Shown here: positions 1 through 8,455 of the stretch, in pieces | Position numbering within the stretch: the first letter of the stretch is position 1 | Layout: each line of letters begins with the position of its first letter | Origin: Peterkaempfera sp044755465 | GTDB taxonomy: Bacteria; Actinomycetota; Actinomycetes; Streptomycetales; Streptomycetaceae | Direction of reading: 5' to 3' | Assembly (NCBI RefSeq): GCF_044755465.1 | Contig: NZ_JBIVRB010000012.1 | Coordinates: 124,001-188,000, forward strand | Length of the DNA: 64,000 nt | Notes under the pieces: model-generated | Databases searched by the model: none | Seen by the model: the letters and a program-made list of their open reading frames with translations, nothing else | Told to the model about the DNA's origin: nothing | Translations under genes and position numbers: made by a program

Positions 1-1
1 A

Positions 2-319
2 CTGTTCATCGTCGACCGGATCAAGGAGCTCATCAAGTACAAGGGGCAGCAGGTGTCCCCGGTCGAGCTCGAAGAGGTCCTGATGACGCATCCGAAGGTC
101 GAGGACGCGGCCGTCGTCGGCGTGCCCGACGAGGAGGCCAGCGAGGTCCCCAAGGCCTTCGTCGTGGTGAAGGAGCCGGCCACGCCCGAGGAGATCACGG
201 CCTTCGTCGCCGAACGCGTCGCGCCGTACAAGAAGATCCGGCGGTTGGAGTTCATCGACCGGATTCCCCGCACCCCGGTCGGCAAGATCGAGCGACGGGC
301 CCTCAGGGAGCGCGGGTAG
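2..319 (+). CDS. AMP-binding acyl-CoA ligase, C-terminal fragment
   Basis: This is the last 105 codons of an ANL-superfamily adenylate-forming enzyme (4-coumarate/fatty acyl-CoA ligase type); the rest lies before the window. The fragment opens at the hinge motif (DRIKELIKYKGQQVSP), continues through the mobile C-terminal domain (EEVLMTHPKVEDAAVVG), and ends in the motif R-T-P-V-G-K-I-E-R, whose Lys contacts the acyl-adenylate in this family. By family it would activate a carboxylic acid with ATP and load it on CoA; the substrate cannot be read from this piece. The following SDR lies 174 bp downstream on the same strand and may be co-transcribed. The 5' end is cut by the window, not by mutation as far as can be seen. 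Confidence 0.93.
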   Translation: MFIVDRIKELIKYKGQQVSPVELEEVLMTHPKVEDAAVVGVPDEEASEVPKAFVVVKEPATPEEITAFVAERVAPYKKIRRLEFIDRIPRTPVGKIERRALRERG

Positions 320-383
320 GCGGCACCATGGTCTCGTGGCCCCGGGCGGTCGGCGCGCCCGGAGCTTCGAGGCCGTCGCAGAG

Positions 384-448
384 GCATGGCCGTCCCCGGG
401 GCATGGCCGTCCCCGAGGCATGGCCGTCCCCGAGACATGTACGTCCCG
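384..448. repeat. 17-bp direct tandem repeat, about 3.8 copies
   Basis: Units start at 384, 401, 418 and 435 with the core GCATGGCCGTCCCCG; the fourth is diverged. The array fills the gap between the ligase and the SDR start. Seen directly; function unknown. Confidence 0.8.
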
Positions 449-493
449 AACCGCAGCCTTGACACCGAGGCTGCCCATGACCTGGAGGACACC

Positions 494-1240
494 ATGAGCG
501 ACCTGTCCGGCCGGACCACGATCGTCGTCGGTGCGAGCCGCGGCCTGGGGCGCGGGATCGCCGCCGCCTTCGCCGACGCCGGCGCCCCGGTGATCGCCGT
601 GGCCCGCACTGCGGGGACGTTCGACGAGCCGGCCAACGGCGCCGGCAGCCTGCGGACGGAGGTCGCCGACGCCGCCGACGCCACGGTGGCGGGCAGTCTG
701 CTCGACCGCCACCAGCCCGAGAACGTCGTCCTGGTGGCCGGCGCGACCCCCCTGATGCGCCCGTTGCAGCACCACACATGGGAGTCGTTCTCCGCCAACT
801 GGGAGACTGATGTGCGGATCGCCTTCCACTGGGTGCGCGAGGTGCTGCTCAAGCCGCTGCGGCCCGGCAGCAGGGTGATCGTGGTCAGCAGCGGCGCCGC
901 GCTGGCCGGTTCGCCGCTCAGCGGCGGCTACGCCGGGGCCAAGGCCACCCAGCGCTTCATCACGGCCTACGCCCAGGAGGAGTCGGACCGCGCGGGTCTG
1001 GGCATCACCTTCACCGCGGTGATGCCCCGGATCACGCCGCTGACCGAACTCGGCCGGTCGGCCGCGCGGGCGTACGCGGTGCGCGGCGGCCAGTCCGAGG
1101 AGGAGTACCTGCGGCAGCTGGGCGCGCCGCTCACCCCGGAGGCGGCCGGCGCCGCCCTGGTCGAGCTGGTGCGGGCCGACGCCGCCACCGTCGCCCCCGG
1201 CTACCTGCTGACCGGCGGCGGGCTGAAGAAGCTGCCCTGA
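494..1240 (+). CDS. SDR-family NAD(P)-dependent oxidoreductase
   Basis: A 248-residue classical short-chain dehydrogenase/reductase. The cofactor motif G-A-S-R-G-L-G-R-G is at residues 13-21, and the catalytic YxxxK is Y146/K150 (YAGAK), preceded by the usual Ser about 13 residues upstream (VVSSGAAL). The second Ser-Tyr-Lys region and length match the family. An upstream in-frame ATG at 386 exists, but the ATG at 494 has a GGAGG eight bases before it and starts exactly at the usual N-terminus. It is probably cytosolic and acts on a carbonyl or alcohol substrate that cannot be named. A strong hairpin follows the gene. Confidence 0.9.
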   Translation: MSDLSGRTTIVVGASRGLGRGIAAAFADAGAPVIAVARTAGTFDEPANGAGSLRTEVADAADATVAGSLLDRHQPENVVLVAGATPLMRPLQHHTWESFSANWETDVRIAFHWVREVLLKPLRPGSRVIVVSSGAALAGSPLSGGYAGAKATQRFITAYAQEESDRAGLGITFTAVMPRITPLTELGRSAARAYAVRGGQSEEEYLRQLGAPLTPEAAGAALVELVRADAATVAPGYLLTGGGLKKLP

Positions 1241-1252
1241 CCCGGCCGGTGT

Positions 1253-1296
1253 GACGAGCACCGGGGCCACCACGAGGGCCGGCCCCGGTGCTCGTC
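1253..1296. terminator. Strong inverted repeat, terminator-like
   Basis: A perfect 16-bp stem (GACGAGCACCGGGGCC / GGCCCCGGTGCTCGTC) with a 12-nt loop, 12 bases after the SDR stop codon. There is no T-tract, which is usual for actinomycete terminators. Confidence 0.8.
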
Positions 1297-1551
1297 ATGT
1301 GCCACTGCGAGGGCAACGGCCGCCGGCCCGGACTCGGACGGGTCTGCGGGCCGGCGTTCCCGGACAGCGGGCGTGTCCCGCCGCGACGACGACGGACGGG
1401 CAGGCCCCGGGCTGTGCGGTGGCTGGTCCTGCGGAAGCGCGCGCGGTGCGACCCGGGCGGAATTCCCTGGAGCCGGGACGCCGCGTCCTGGCTCCCCGTG
1501 GACCGTCGCGGTCCCTTCGCGCCGCCGCTCCGGCCGATCGGGTCCGGCGGG

Positions 1552-2316
1552 CTATTCGCCGGCGGCCAGGGGGAGGGCCGGCGGGCCGTCGAGTTCCGGG
1601 AGCGCCAGCAGGATCGGCAGGTCGAACGGGGTGACCGGGCGCAGCTCTACGTCGGTGGTGTACACGCGGCCGTTGCGCACCCGCACCGGCTGGCCGGCCC
1701 CGAGCAGCCGGGGCATGCGGACCGTCGGCTCGGATGCGGCGTCGTGCGGGGCGACGGCCGCTGCCCGGACGTACCACAGTCCGTCGGGGACGCTGAGGTG
1801 GAACTGCCCCGAGTCGTCCAGTATGTCGCAGGACTGCGGGAAGCCCTCCACGATCGGGGTGTTGAACGCGGCCACGTAGACCCGGACGCGGCCCGCGGAC
1901 TCCGGAATATGCAGCTGTCCGGTCACCGTGGACAGTTTCTGGTCCGCACAGACTGCCGAGAGGGCCGGCGGCGGCAGGTGGCCGCAGCTGGCCCGGAATC
2001 TGTATCTGCCTGGCGAGACGCCCACACTGCGGGTGAAGCGGCTGGTGAACGTGCCGAGGCTGTTGTAGCCCACGCGATAGGCGATGTCGGTGATGCTGGA
2101 GGCACTCTCCAGCAGGTGCCGTTTGGCCATGAACAGCCTGATCGCGCTCAGGAACCGGCCCGGAGAGGTCCCGGTGACGTCACGGAACATCCGGGAGTAG
2201 TAGAATTTGCTGAACATGGCTTCGGCGGCCAGCTTCTCTAGTGGAAGTGGCTCCGCATGGCAGTTCCACATGATATCAATGGTCCGTTCGATCGCTACCT
2301 CGGCCGTTGTCTGCAT
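1552..2316 (-). CDS. AraC-family regulator with N-terminal HTH (copy 1)
   Basis: 254 residues. The AraC/XylS double helix-turn-helix is at the N-terminus (about residues 5-105), with the signature region ITDIAYRVGYNSLGTF followed by FTRSVGVSPGRYR. The remaining 145 residues form an uncharacterised, probably beta-rich C-terminal domain. Domain order is reversed relative to classical AraC. It is clearly paralogous to the regulator at 16022-16822 (long shared runs such as TGTSPGRFLSAIRL and the C-terminal IVEGFP/IVQGRP region). The start at 2316 has CGGAGA about seven bases upstream. It likely regulates neighbouring specialised-metabolism genes; the ligand is unknown. Confidence 0.9.
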   Translation of the reverse strand: MQTTAEVAIERTIDIMWNCHAEPLPLEKLAAEAMFSKFYYSRMFRDVTGTSPGRFLSAIRLFMAKRHLLESASSITDIAYRVGYNSLGTFTSRFTRSVGVSPGRYRFRASCGHLPPPALSAVCADQKLSTVTGQLHIPESAGRVRVYVAAFNTPIVEGFPQSCDILDDSGQFHLSVPDGLWYVRAAAVAPHDAASEPTVRMPRLLGAGQPVRVRNGRVYTTDVELRPVTPFDLPILLALPELDGPPALPLAAGE

Positions 2317-3887
2317 CCGAATTCTCCGTCCCTGGATGTTCCGACTGGGTTGGCGTTTGAGGTTCGGGGCGGCTGCCTGCCTGAATTCCCGGGCAGAATC
2401 ATCCCGGGCACACGGCAGTGCCTGTTCCTTCGCCTTTCGCGGCGATTGCCGTTCCGGATCGACCCGGTGGTTCAGCGGCTGATGCGCATCGAGGTCGCGA
2501 CGCTCGGGCCCTCTCGTGTCGGGGCGTGCGTCAGCGGAGCCCGGCGAGTCGTCCTGCTGTGGAATGCCGAGGAGGCGGCTTCCCCGTCCCGACGCCTGGT
2601 CGAGCCGGTCGGGACGGGCGACTCTTCAAACGTGGACCTGACAGGTCTCACCGTGTCGGGGCGCGGTGGGTGCGGCGCGGCCGGGCGGCGGGTGCGTGGG
2701 ACTCCCGCACCGCCTCCGGGAGGACGAGGGACGCGGCGGGCCGGGGGGCGTGCAAGGGCGTCGGCGCCGTGCGGCGGGTCCCCCCGCCGTGCGTGGGCGC
2801 GGCCGGCCGCCGGTTCGGCGGGAGCGGGCGCCCGGCGCCGAAGCGGCCGTCCGGCGAGACTCCACGACTTCCGAGGCCCCCCGGCCGCCCCTGCCCCGGG
2901 GACGCCTGCGCGGGAGGCGGTGTGCTCACCGTCCACTCCCGGGTCGCGGGGTTTCCCTCGTCGGCTGCCAGAACGTCCAATTGCACGGAGGTTCTCCTCG
3001 TCTACGAGTCGAGTACGGCCGTCCACCGATGCGCTGTCGTCCAACGGGCGCGGTTCCCTGTCCCGGATACTCATGACGCCGACGCGGCCGCCCTGCGGCA
3101 AGCTCCTCGCGTCGGCCCCGGGCCGTGCTGGTCATCCGTCATGGTCCGCGATGCCTTCCTGATCGCGGTAGGGCTCGGTCGGCCAATTCACTGGCCGCGC
3201 TTCGCATGGAGACATCGTTCGGCTGTTCGAGTATCCCCGCATCTTCTGGATTGCTGTACCTGTCCGACGCCTCGGAGAATGCGTCGTGATCGCGCCAGTT
3301 TCAGAACATCGACTCGGTGAGGGTTTCAGTCGACCACTCGATCGGAAGACGCGGTGGGTCGAGTTTGTATGTGACATGACAGGGGAGAAACTCGACCCGT
3401 TGAACAGGCCGTCCGCGTCAACTCGTCATCCGGGCCGCCGCGTTGGCCATTCGCCCTGCCGCACTCCCTCGTCGCGCTCGTCGCGCATGCTCGTGGTCCT
3501 CGGGGAGGGTGACCGCCGCAGCATGCTCCCGACCTGGCCGAGATCCTGCACACCGCCGACGCCGAGAACCCGGGGCCGACGCCGAGTACCCGGGGCCGAC
3601 GCCGAGTACCCGGGGCCCGGGGGAGTGCGGCCCCGGTTGCGGCGCGCGTGACCCGTGAGCGGTCGGCCGATCGTGGCAAGCGCAGAGAAGCCGCCGGAAA
3701 CCGCTCCCCGTAGGATCGGTCAGGAGATCGACGTAATCCGGCGGCGCCGCCAGAGTCGCATTCACAGATACGGCGCGCCTTCCCAGGAGCAGGAAATGGG
3801 CGCCGGATTACCTCTGGCGACCCGTGCGAACGGGCGCGCATGGCCCGTCCATTCCGCATGCTCCGGACCGGCGAAAGGAATAAGAGC
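2317..3887. other. 1.57-kb stretch without a recognisable gene
   Basis: Between AraC copy 1 and the maleylpyruvate isomerase-like gene no reading frame shows a recognisable protein, a good ribosome binding site and normal codon bias together. Long frames on both strands read as low-complexity Arg/Pro/Gly strings typical of antisense high-GC DNA. The part around 3130-3420 is less GC-rich and may carry promoters. A 20-bp tandem repeat lies at 3555-3614. The stretch could be decayed coding DNA, but no family can be named. Confidence 0.5.
3555..3614. repeat. 20-bp direct tandem repeat, 3 copies
   Basis: Three head-to-tail copies of GCCGACGCCGAGTACCCGGG, the first with AA instead of TA. They lie in the gene-poor stretch upstream of the gene at 3888. 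Confidence 0.85.
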
Positions 3888-4685
3888 GTGACCGCGATGC
3901 AGGACGTGTTCACCGATCTGGCCCTGGAGGGCGACGAACTGGACGCCGTCGTCGCCGCCCTCGCCCCCGAGGACTGGGACAGGGCCACGCCCGCCCCGGG
4001 CTGGACGGTCAAGCACCAGGTGGCGCACCTGGCCTTCCTCACCCACCTGATCCGGCTTTCGGTGAGCGACGCGGACCGCTTCGAGGCCGTGACGGCGCCG
4101 GCCCGGGGCGACTACGAGGGCGCCATGCACGTCAAGGTGGCCGAGTACGTCACCGAACCGGTCCCCGAGCTGCTGCGGCGCTGGCGCGACGAGCGCGCCG
4201 CCGTCGCCCTGGCCCTGACCGAGATGCCCCGGGGCGCCCTGGTGCCCTGGCTGGCCGGCCCGCTGCCCGCCAGTGTGCTCGCCGCCGCCGGGCTGATGGA
4301 GCTGTTCGCCCACGGCCAGGACATCCTGGACACGCTCGGCCTGCGCCGCACCTTCACCGACCGCATCGGCCACGTCGCCTTCCTCGTCAGCCGCACCCGC
4401 GACATCGGCTACCGGGTGCGCGGCCTGGAGCCCCCCGCCGGGGAGTTCCGCTTCGAGCTGACCGCCCCGTCCGGCACCCGGTGGGCCTTCGGCCCGCAGG
4501 ACGCCGAGCAGCGGATCAGCGGCCCCGCCGCCGACCTCTGCCTGCTCGCCACCCGCCGCCGGCACCGCGACGACCTCGCCGTCACGGCCACCGGCAGCGA
4601 GGCGGACCGCTGGCTGGACATCGCCCAGGCGTACCGCGGCTCCGCCGGCGAGGGCCGCAAGCCGGCGCAGGTCGCGTCCGCCTAG
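3888..4685 (+). CDS. Maleylpyruvate isomerase-like DinB-fold protein (TIGR03084-type)
   Basis: 265 residues of the mycothiol-dependent maleylpyruvate isomerase/DinB superfamily. Visible family features are the A-P-G-W-T-V-K-H-Q-V-A-H segment (H43, H47) and a later E-L-F-A-H-G-Q-D-I helix; together they supply the usual Glu/His metal ligands. The C-terminal part carries the FELTAPSGTRWAFGP region typical of TIGR03084 proteins. The GTG at 3888 was chosen because AAAGGA lies eight bases upstream; ATG 3897 is an alternative. In actinobacteria such proteins are mycothiol-linked transferases or isomerases, and some occur in antibiotic clusters. The reaction here is unknown. A divergent member occurs at 15237-15938. 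Confidence 0.82.
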   Translation: MTAMQDVFTDLALEGDELDAVVAALAPEDWDRATPAPGWTVKHQVAHLAFLTHLIRLSVSDADRFEAVTAPARGDYEGAMHVKVAEYVTEPVPELLRRWRDERAAVALALTEMPRGALVPWLAGPLPASVLAAAGLMELFAHGQDILDTLGLRRTFTDRIGHVAFLVSRTRDIGYRVRGLEPPAGEFRFELTAPSGTRWAFGPQDAEQRISGPAADLCLLATRRRHRDDLAVTATGSEADRWLDIAQAYRGSAGEGRKPAQVASA

Positions 4686-4946
4686 CACGGCACGCCCGGC
4701 GGCCGCCGGTACGTGCGCGACGGCGGGTCGGACGCCGTCCGAAGGGCCTTTCTCATTCCGCAGCAAGGACGCCATCGGGTAATCCGGCGGGTGGCGCCCG
4801 GTTTCCGCGTGACCGCGCGCCTGGGCGGTCACCGCCGACCTCCGTACCCGTCCGCACGTCCGCTCCGCGAATCCCGCGATCGGGGCTTTTCTGCCTTTTT
4901 CGCGGTCCGGTCCGGGCAATGCAGAAGTAGTGGGGACGGGCGGTAT

Positions 4947-4985
4947 CGGGAATTGTAGTGGGTGGATTCCCGTGGTTGCGGGAAT
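4947..4985. promoter_or_regulatory. CGGGAAT/ATTCCCG inverted and direct half-sites
   Basis: CGGGAAT (4947-4953) is inverted as ATTCCCG (4966-4972) and repeated directly at 4979-4985. The cluster lies 28-66 bases before the start codon of the acyl-CoA-dehydrogenase remnant, a plausible operator or promoter position. The binding protein is unknown. Confidence 0.4.
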
Positions 4986-5012
4986 GTCCGGTGAGGCCAG
5001 AGAGGAGGAGTC

Positions 5013-5466
5013 ATGTCGACTCTCGTCGTTCCGTCGGGTGATGAGTCGGTCCGTCGGGCGTCGGAATCGGCGTCGGGTCCCGCCCCGACCGTCGGTGTCG
5101 CCGTCGGCATGGGCCAGGCCGTCCGGGAGAAGCCCTCGAACGGCTGCCCGGACGGAAGATCACCTACATCGACGACGCCGCGCAGAGCGAGGCCCCGGGC
5201 ACCCAGCCGCGGGTCGCCGAGGCGGTCATGAAGCTCGACGAGGCCGACTTCCACGCCCGGCGCCCGGCCGACCTGGTCGACGCCAAGTGCGCCTCCGGCG
5301 AGCCCTGGGAGATGGCCGAACGCGCCCGCAGCCGGGCCGACGAGGGCGCCGCGGTCAGGCTCACCCGAGCCGTCGACGTTTCCCCGGCCGGCCCCGCGAT
5401 CGCGCGTACGAGGGCTCCGCAGTGGGCGAGCACCGCGCGTGCACGGCACGCGGAACCCGTACGTGA
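5013..5466 (+). pseudogene. Frameshifted remnant of an acyl-CoA-dehydrogenase-like (class D) monooxygenase
   Basis: Pieces in different frames align with the C-terminal half of the intact gene at 13674-14867. From the ATG at 5013 (preceded by AGGAGGAG), the frame reads S-G-P-A-P-T-V-G-V-A-V-G-M-G-Q-A-V-R-E, matching A-G-S-A-A-T-V-G-I-L-V-G-M-A-K-A-A-R-E. Near 5132-5135 one base appears to be missing. The next frame continues L-E-R-L-P-G-R-K-I-T-Y, then A-V-M-K and L-V-D-A-K-C-A-S-G-E-P-W, matching F-E-R-M-P-G-R-P-I-R-Y and L-V-D-A-K-A-A-S-G-E-P-W. A second break seems to follow near 5380, with only weak similarity to 5466. The N-terminal half is absent. This is a decayed paralogue, unlikely to give a functional enzyme. 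Confidence 0.8.
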
Positions 5467-5596
5467 CCGGCCGCCGTCCGGGAGCGCCGAGCGACCGGCC
5501 CGGACGACGGCCTGACGGCACCACCACAGAGAAGCCCGGCCACCGAGAAGCACAGCCCCACAGAGAAGCACGGACCAGGACCCCCGGGAGGGACCT

Positions 5597-6298
5597 ATGA
5601 ATCTGCCCAAGGTAGCAACGCGGGAAGAGTGGCTGCAGGCCCGCAAGGAACTGCTGGAGAAGGAGAAGCAGCTCACCCGGCTGCACGACGAGGTCGTCGC
5701 CGCCCGGCCGGAACTGCCCATGGTCAAGGTGGAGAAGGACTACGTCTTCCACGGGCCGCAGGGGGAGAAGTCCCTGCTCGACCTCTTCGAGGGCCGTTCC
5801 CAGCTGATCGTCCGCCACTTCATGTTCGGCCCCGACCAGGAGGAGGGCTGCATCGGCTGCTCGATGCAGGCCGACTCGGTCGGCAACCTGGCCCACATCC
5901 ACGCCCGCGACACGACGTTCGTCATGACGTCGCGCGCCCCGCTGCCCAAGCTGGAGGCGTTCAAGCAGCGGATGGGCTGGGACATTCCGTGGTTCTCCAC
6001 GGAGGGCTCGGAGTTCAACCGCGACTACAACGTCACGACCGACCAGGGCGAACTGCCCGGGGTGAGCGTCTTCCTGACGAACGGGACCGAGGTCTTCCAC
6101 ACCTACTCGCTCTACGACCGGGGCGGCGACATCTTCAAGAACTTCTACAACTACCTGGACCTGACGCCGTTCGGGCGCCAGGAGAAGGAGCTGGAGCACC
6201 CCTGGGACTGGTGGCGCCACCACGACCGCTACGGCGTGGACGACGCGCCGACCGCAGGGCAGAACTGGTGGAACGGTACCGACAAGTTCGCCAGCTGA
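5597..6298 (+). CDS. DUF899 thioredoxin-like family protein
   Basis: 233 residues matching the DUF899 family of thioredoxin-like proteins. Features include a long charged N-terminal helix (LEKEKQLTRLHDEVVAARPELPM region), the segment FMFGPDQEEGCIGCSMQAD with a CxxC at about residues 92-95, and the family's W-rich C-terminus (HPWDWWRHHDRYG). By fold a redox or peroxiredoxin-related role is possible, but the family has no firmly established reaction. GGGAGG lies seven bases before the ATG. It overlaps the next small membrane gene by one base, implying translational coupling. Confidence 0.9.
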   Translation: MNLPKVATREEWLQARKELLEKEKQLTRLHDEVVAARPELPMVKVEKDYVFHGPQGEKSLLDLFEGRSQLIVRHFMFGPDQEEGCIGCSMQADSVGNLAHIHARDTTFVMTSRAPLPKLEAFKQRMGWDIPWFSTEGSEFNRDYNVTTDQGELPGVSVFLTNGTEVFHTYSLYDRGGDIFKNFYNYLDLTPFGRQEKELEHPWDWWRHHDRYGVDDAPTAGQNWWNGTDKFAS

Positions 6299-6471
6299 TG
6301 CGACTCCCGGCCTGGCTCGCCGAGCCGCTCCCGCTCGCCGGCGTGGTGGTCCTGACGGCGGCGGGCGGGGGGATCGGCTGGCGGGTGCACCTGCTGCCGG
6401 GCGCGGGGGTGGGGGCGGTGGTCGGGCTGCTGACCGCCGTGGCGCTGGCCGCGCTGATAGAGCGGGGGTGA
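6298..6471 (+). CDS. Small two-helix membrane protein, coupled to DUF899 gene
   Basis: 57 codons starting at the ATG that shares its A with the TGA of the DUF899 gene. It has two hydrophobic segments (about residues 14-26 and 34-54) separated by a short Arg/His loop, and ends in EERG-like charge (IERG). No family is recognised. The stop-start overlap and the immediately following terminator at 6502 support a real two-gene operon, but the gene is short and could be a read-through artefact. Confidence 0.5.
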   Translation: MRLPAWLAEPLPLAGVVVLTAAGGGIGWRVHLLPGAGVGAVVGLLTAVALAALIERG

Positions 6472-6501
6472 CGGCGTAGCGGAGCGCCGCGCGCCCCTCA
6501 C

Positions 6502-6541
6502 AGGGCCGTGTGACCCGTCTGGGGGCGGGTCACACGGCCCT
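6502..6541. terminator. Perfect 16-bp hairpin after DUF899 operon
   Basis: AGGGCCGTGTGACCCG (6502-6517) pairs with 6526-6541 across an 8-nt loop, 30 bases after the last stop. A convincing intrinsic terminator. Confidence 0.85.
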
Positions 6542-6576
6542 TGTGTCACGTGGGGGCAGCGGCCCGCCCCCACGAC

Positions 6577-6604
6577 GAAGCCCCCGGCCTCGGCCGGGGG
6601 CTTC
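6577..6604. terminator. Second hairpin, 13-bp stem
   Basis: GAAGCCCCCGGCC (6577-6589) and its complement (6592-6604) with a 2-nt loop, in the convergent region between the DUF899 operon and the ABC1 kinase. The rest of 6605-6824 shows no gene. Confidence 0.7.
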
Positions 6605-6824
6605 ACGCTGCCGTACGGGCCCGGCGGGCCGCTCCCGGTGTCCGGCTCCGTGGACGGGGCCCGGCGGCGACGTACGGGTGCGGGCCGAGCGGCGGCCCGG
6701 GTGCGCGCGGGCCGGGGAGGGGCCGCCGCCACGGTGGACCGGCCGGCCCGTGTACGGCTCGGACAGCGGCCGTCCTCGGAACTCCCGCAGCGCCCCGGGC
6801 CCCCGCCGGGACCGGCGCACCAAC

Positions 6825-6863
6825 GGGCGTGGCCCCGCCGTACGAGACGGCGGGGCCACGCCC
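6825..6863. terminator. Perfect 17-bp hairpin after ABC1 kinase gene
   Basis: GGGCGTGGCCCCGCCGT (6825-6841) pairs with 6847-6863 around a 5-nt loop, 21 bases past the stop of the - strand kinase gene. Likely terminates that transcript. Confidence 0.85.
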
Positions 6864-6883
6864 GAGGGCGGATCGGGGACCGC

Positions 6884-8182
6884 TCAGAGGGCCGCGGCGC
6901 GCGGCGTGTTGCGCCGCCGCAGGACCGGGATCGCCTCGGCCTGGAAGTCCAGGTCCGGATCGAAGCCCTGCACCATCCCCTCCATCACCAGCAGGGACAG
7001 CAGCGGGAAGGCGAACTCCGGTGCCGGGTACAGGCCGAAGCGGCGCTGGAGGTCGAACAGGCGGCCCGCGAACCTCGCCAGGTTGAATTCGCCCGACCGC
7101 GCGCCGACCGAGCCGTCCACCAGCTCGGTCAGACCGGCCCGGAAGCCGTCCAGGTCGCAGTCCGGGGCGACGCTCGCGGCGCTGTCGATGACGATCTCCG
7201 CGCAGAACGGACCGTTGCCCATCGACATATTGATGAAGAAGTCCGCGAACGAATCCCGGACCGCCTTCGGCAGCGTGATCACGAAGCCGGCGTCGAGGAT
7301 CACCAGCGACCCGTCCCGGTCGACGTACATGTTGCCCGGGTGCAGGTCGCAGTGGACGAGCCCGTCCACGAACAGCATCTCGTAGACGGCGGCCAGCGCC
7401 CGGCGGGCGGCCCTGCCCCGGGCGGCGGCGTCCAGCTCCTCCGGGGCGAAGCGGAGCAGGCCGTCGACGTACTCCATGACGAGGACCCCGTCCCCGCACA
7501 GGTCGGGCAGCGGCTCGGGGACCCGGGCCCAGGGCAGGGAGGCCAGGTTGGCCCGCAGCGCGACCAGGGAGTCCCGCTCGGCGGCGAAGTCCAGCTGCCG
7601 CAGGACCGCGCCGCCCACCTGGTCGAGCATGACGTCGAACGGCATCGAGCGCAGCGGCGGCAGGAGGCCGAGCATCCGCATCATCACGCCCATCAGCCGG
7701 AAGTCCCTGCGCATCACGCCGTCGATCCCCGGCCGCCGCACCTTCACGGCGACCGCCCGGCCGTCGACCGTGACGGCCCGGTGGACCGTCGCGATGCTGC
7801 CGCTGGCCACCGCGGTCCAGTCGAACTCGGCGAACGGCCACTCGCGGCCCCGGTAGGCGTGGCGCAGCGCCTTCTCGATCCGGGCCCGGCGCGGCGGCGG
7901 CGTGGAGTCGGTCAGCCGGCCCAGCGACACGCAGATCTGCTCCGGCAGCAGGTCCCGGCGGGTGCTCAGCAGCTGGCCGATCTTGATGTACGACGGGCCC
8001 AGCGCGGTGAGCAGCCGGACCAACTGATCACCGGTACGTGCCGTGGGTCTGCGCCGCAGCCACCCGCCCACCACGCCGGGTGCCAGGACCACCGCGTGTG
8101 CGGAGACGATGACACCGATCCGCCCGAAGCGGGCCGCGAGGCCCGCCAGCCGGCCCAGCCGCCCGATGGATGTTCCCGCCAT
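6884..8182 (-). CDS. ABC1/UbiB (AarF) atypical kinase-like protein
   Basis: 432 residues of the ABC1/ADCK/UbiB family. Diagnostic elements in order are the KxGQ motif (YIKIGQLLSTRRDLLP), the Ala-rich nucleotide loop region (VASGSIATVHRA), the catalytic lysine (VAVKVRRPG), the QLDFAAE segment, the H-C-D-L-H-P-G-N catalytic loop and L-D-A-G-F in place of DFG. All residues thought necessary for the unusual ATPase/kinase fold are present. In bacteria such proteins assist quinone or isoprenoid-lipid metabolism; no partner is encoded nearby. The ATG at 8182 has GGGGAGG nine bases upstream; longer forms from 8281 lack a good site. Confidence 0.9.
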   Translation of the reverse strand: MAGTSIGRLGRLAGLAARFGRIGVIVSAHAVVLAPGVVGGWLRRRPTARTGDQLVRLLTALGPSYIKIGQLLSTRRDLLPEQICVSLGRLTDSTPPPRRARIEKALRHAYRGREWPFAEFDWTAVASGSIATVHRAVTVDGRAVAVKVRRPGIDGVMRRDFRLMGVMMRMLGLLPPLRSMPFDVMLDQVGGAVLRQLDFAAERDSLVALRANLASLPWARVPEPLPDLCGDGVLVMEYVDGLLRFAPEELDAAARGRAARRALAAVYEMLFVDGLVHCDLHPGNMYVDRDGSLVILDAGFVITLPKAVRDSFADFFINMSMGNGPFCAEIVIDSAASVAPDCDLDGFRAGLTELVDGSVGARSGEFNLARFAGRLFDLQRRFGLYPAPEFAFPLLSLLVMEGMVQGFDPDLDFQAEAIPVLRRRNTPRAAAL

Positions 8183-8455
8183 GCCTGCCGACCTCCCCGT
8201 GGACCGCTCCCCGCGCGGCATGCGCGAGCGTCGGTCCGGTTCATCCGCGCGTGAGAGGCGGCGGTCACCGCCCGCGACCATCGTGGCGGCGGGGTGCGAC
8301 GGCGACTACTCCGAGCATGCCGAGGGGCGCGGGCGGGACTGCGGCGGGCCGACGGGGAACCGGGCGCCTCGGCCGTCCAGGGGTCCACGCCGGGGGCGCC
8401 GAGTCGACGGGCGGGCCTGCGCCCGGCGGCCCGGCACCCCCGGCCGGAGGCGTCC

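Noticed and set aside
2418..3320. 300-codon open frame in the gene-poor stretch
   Set aside because: Arg/Pro-rich, no recognised motif, overlaps other frames of equal length, no good ribosome binding site.
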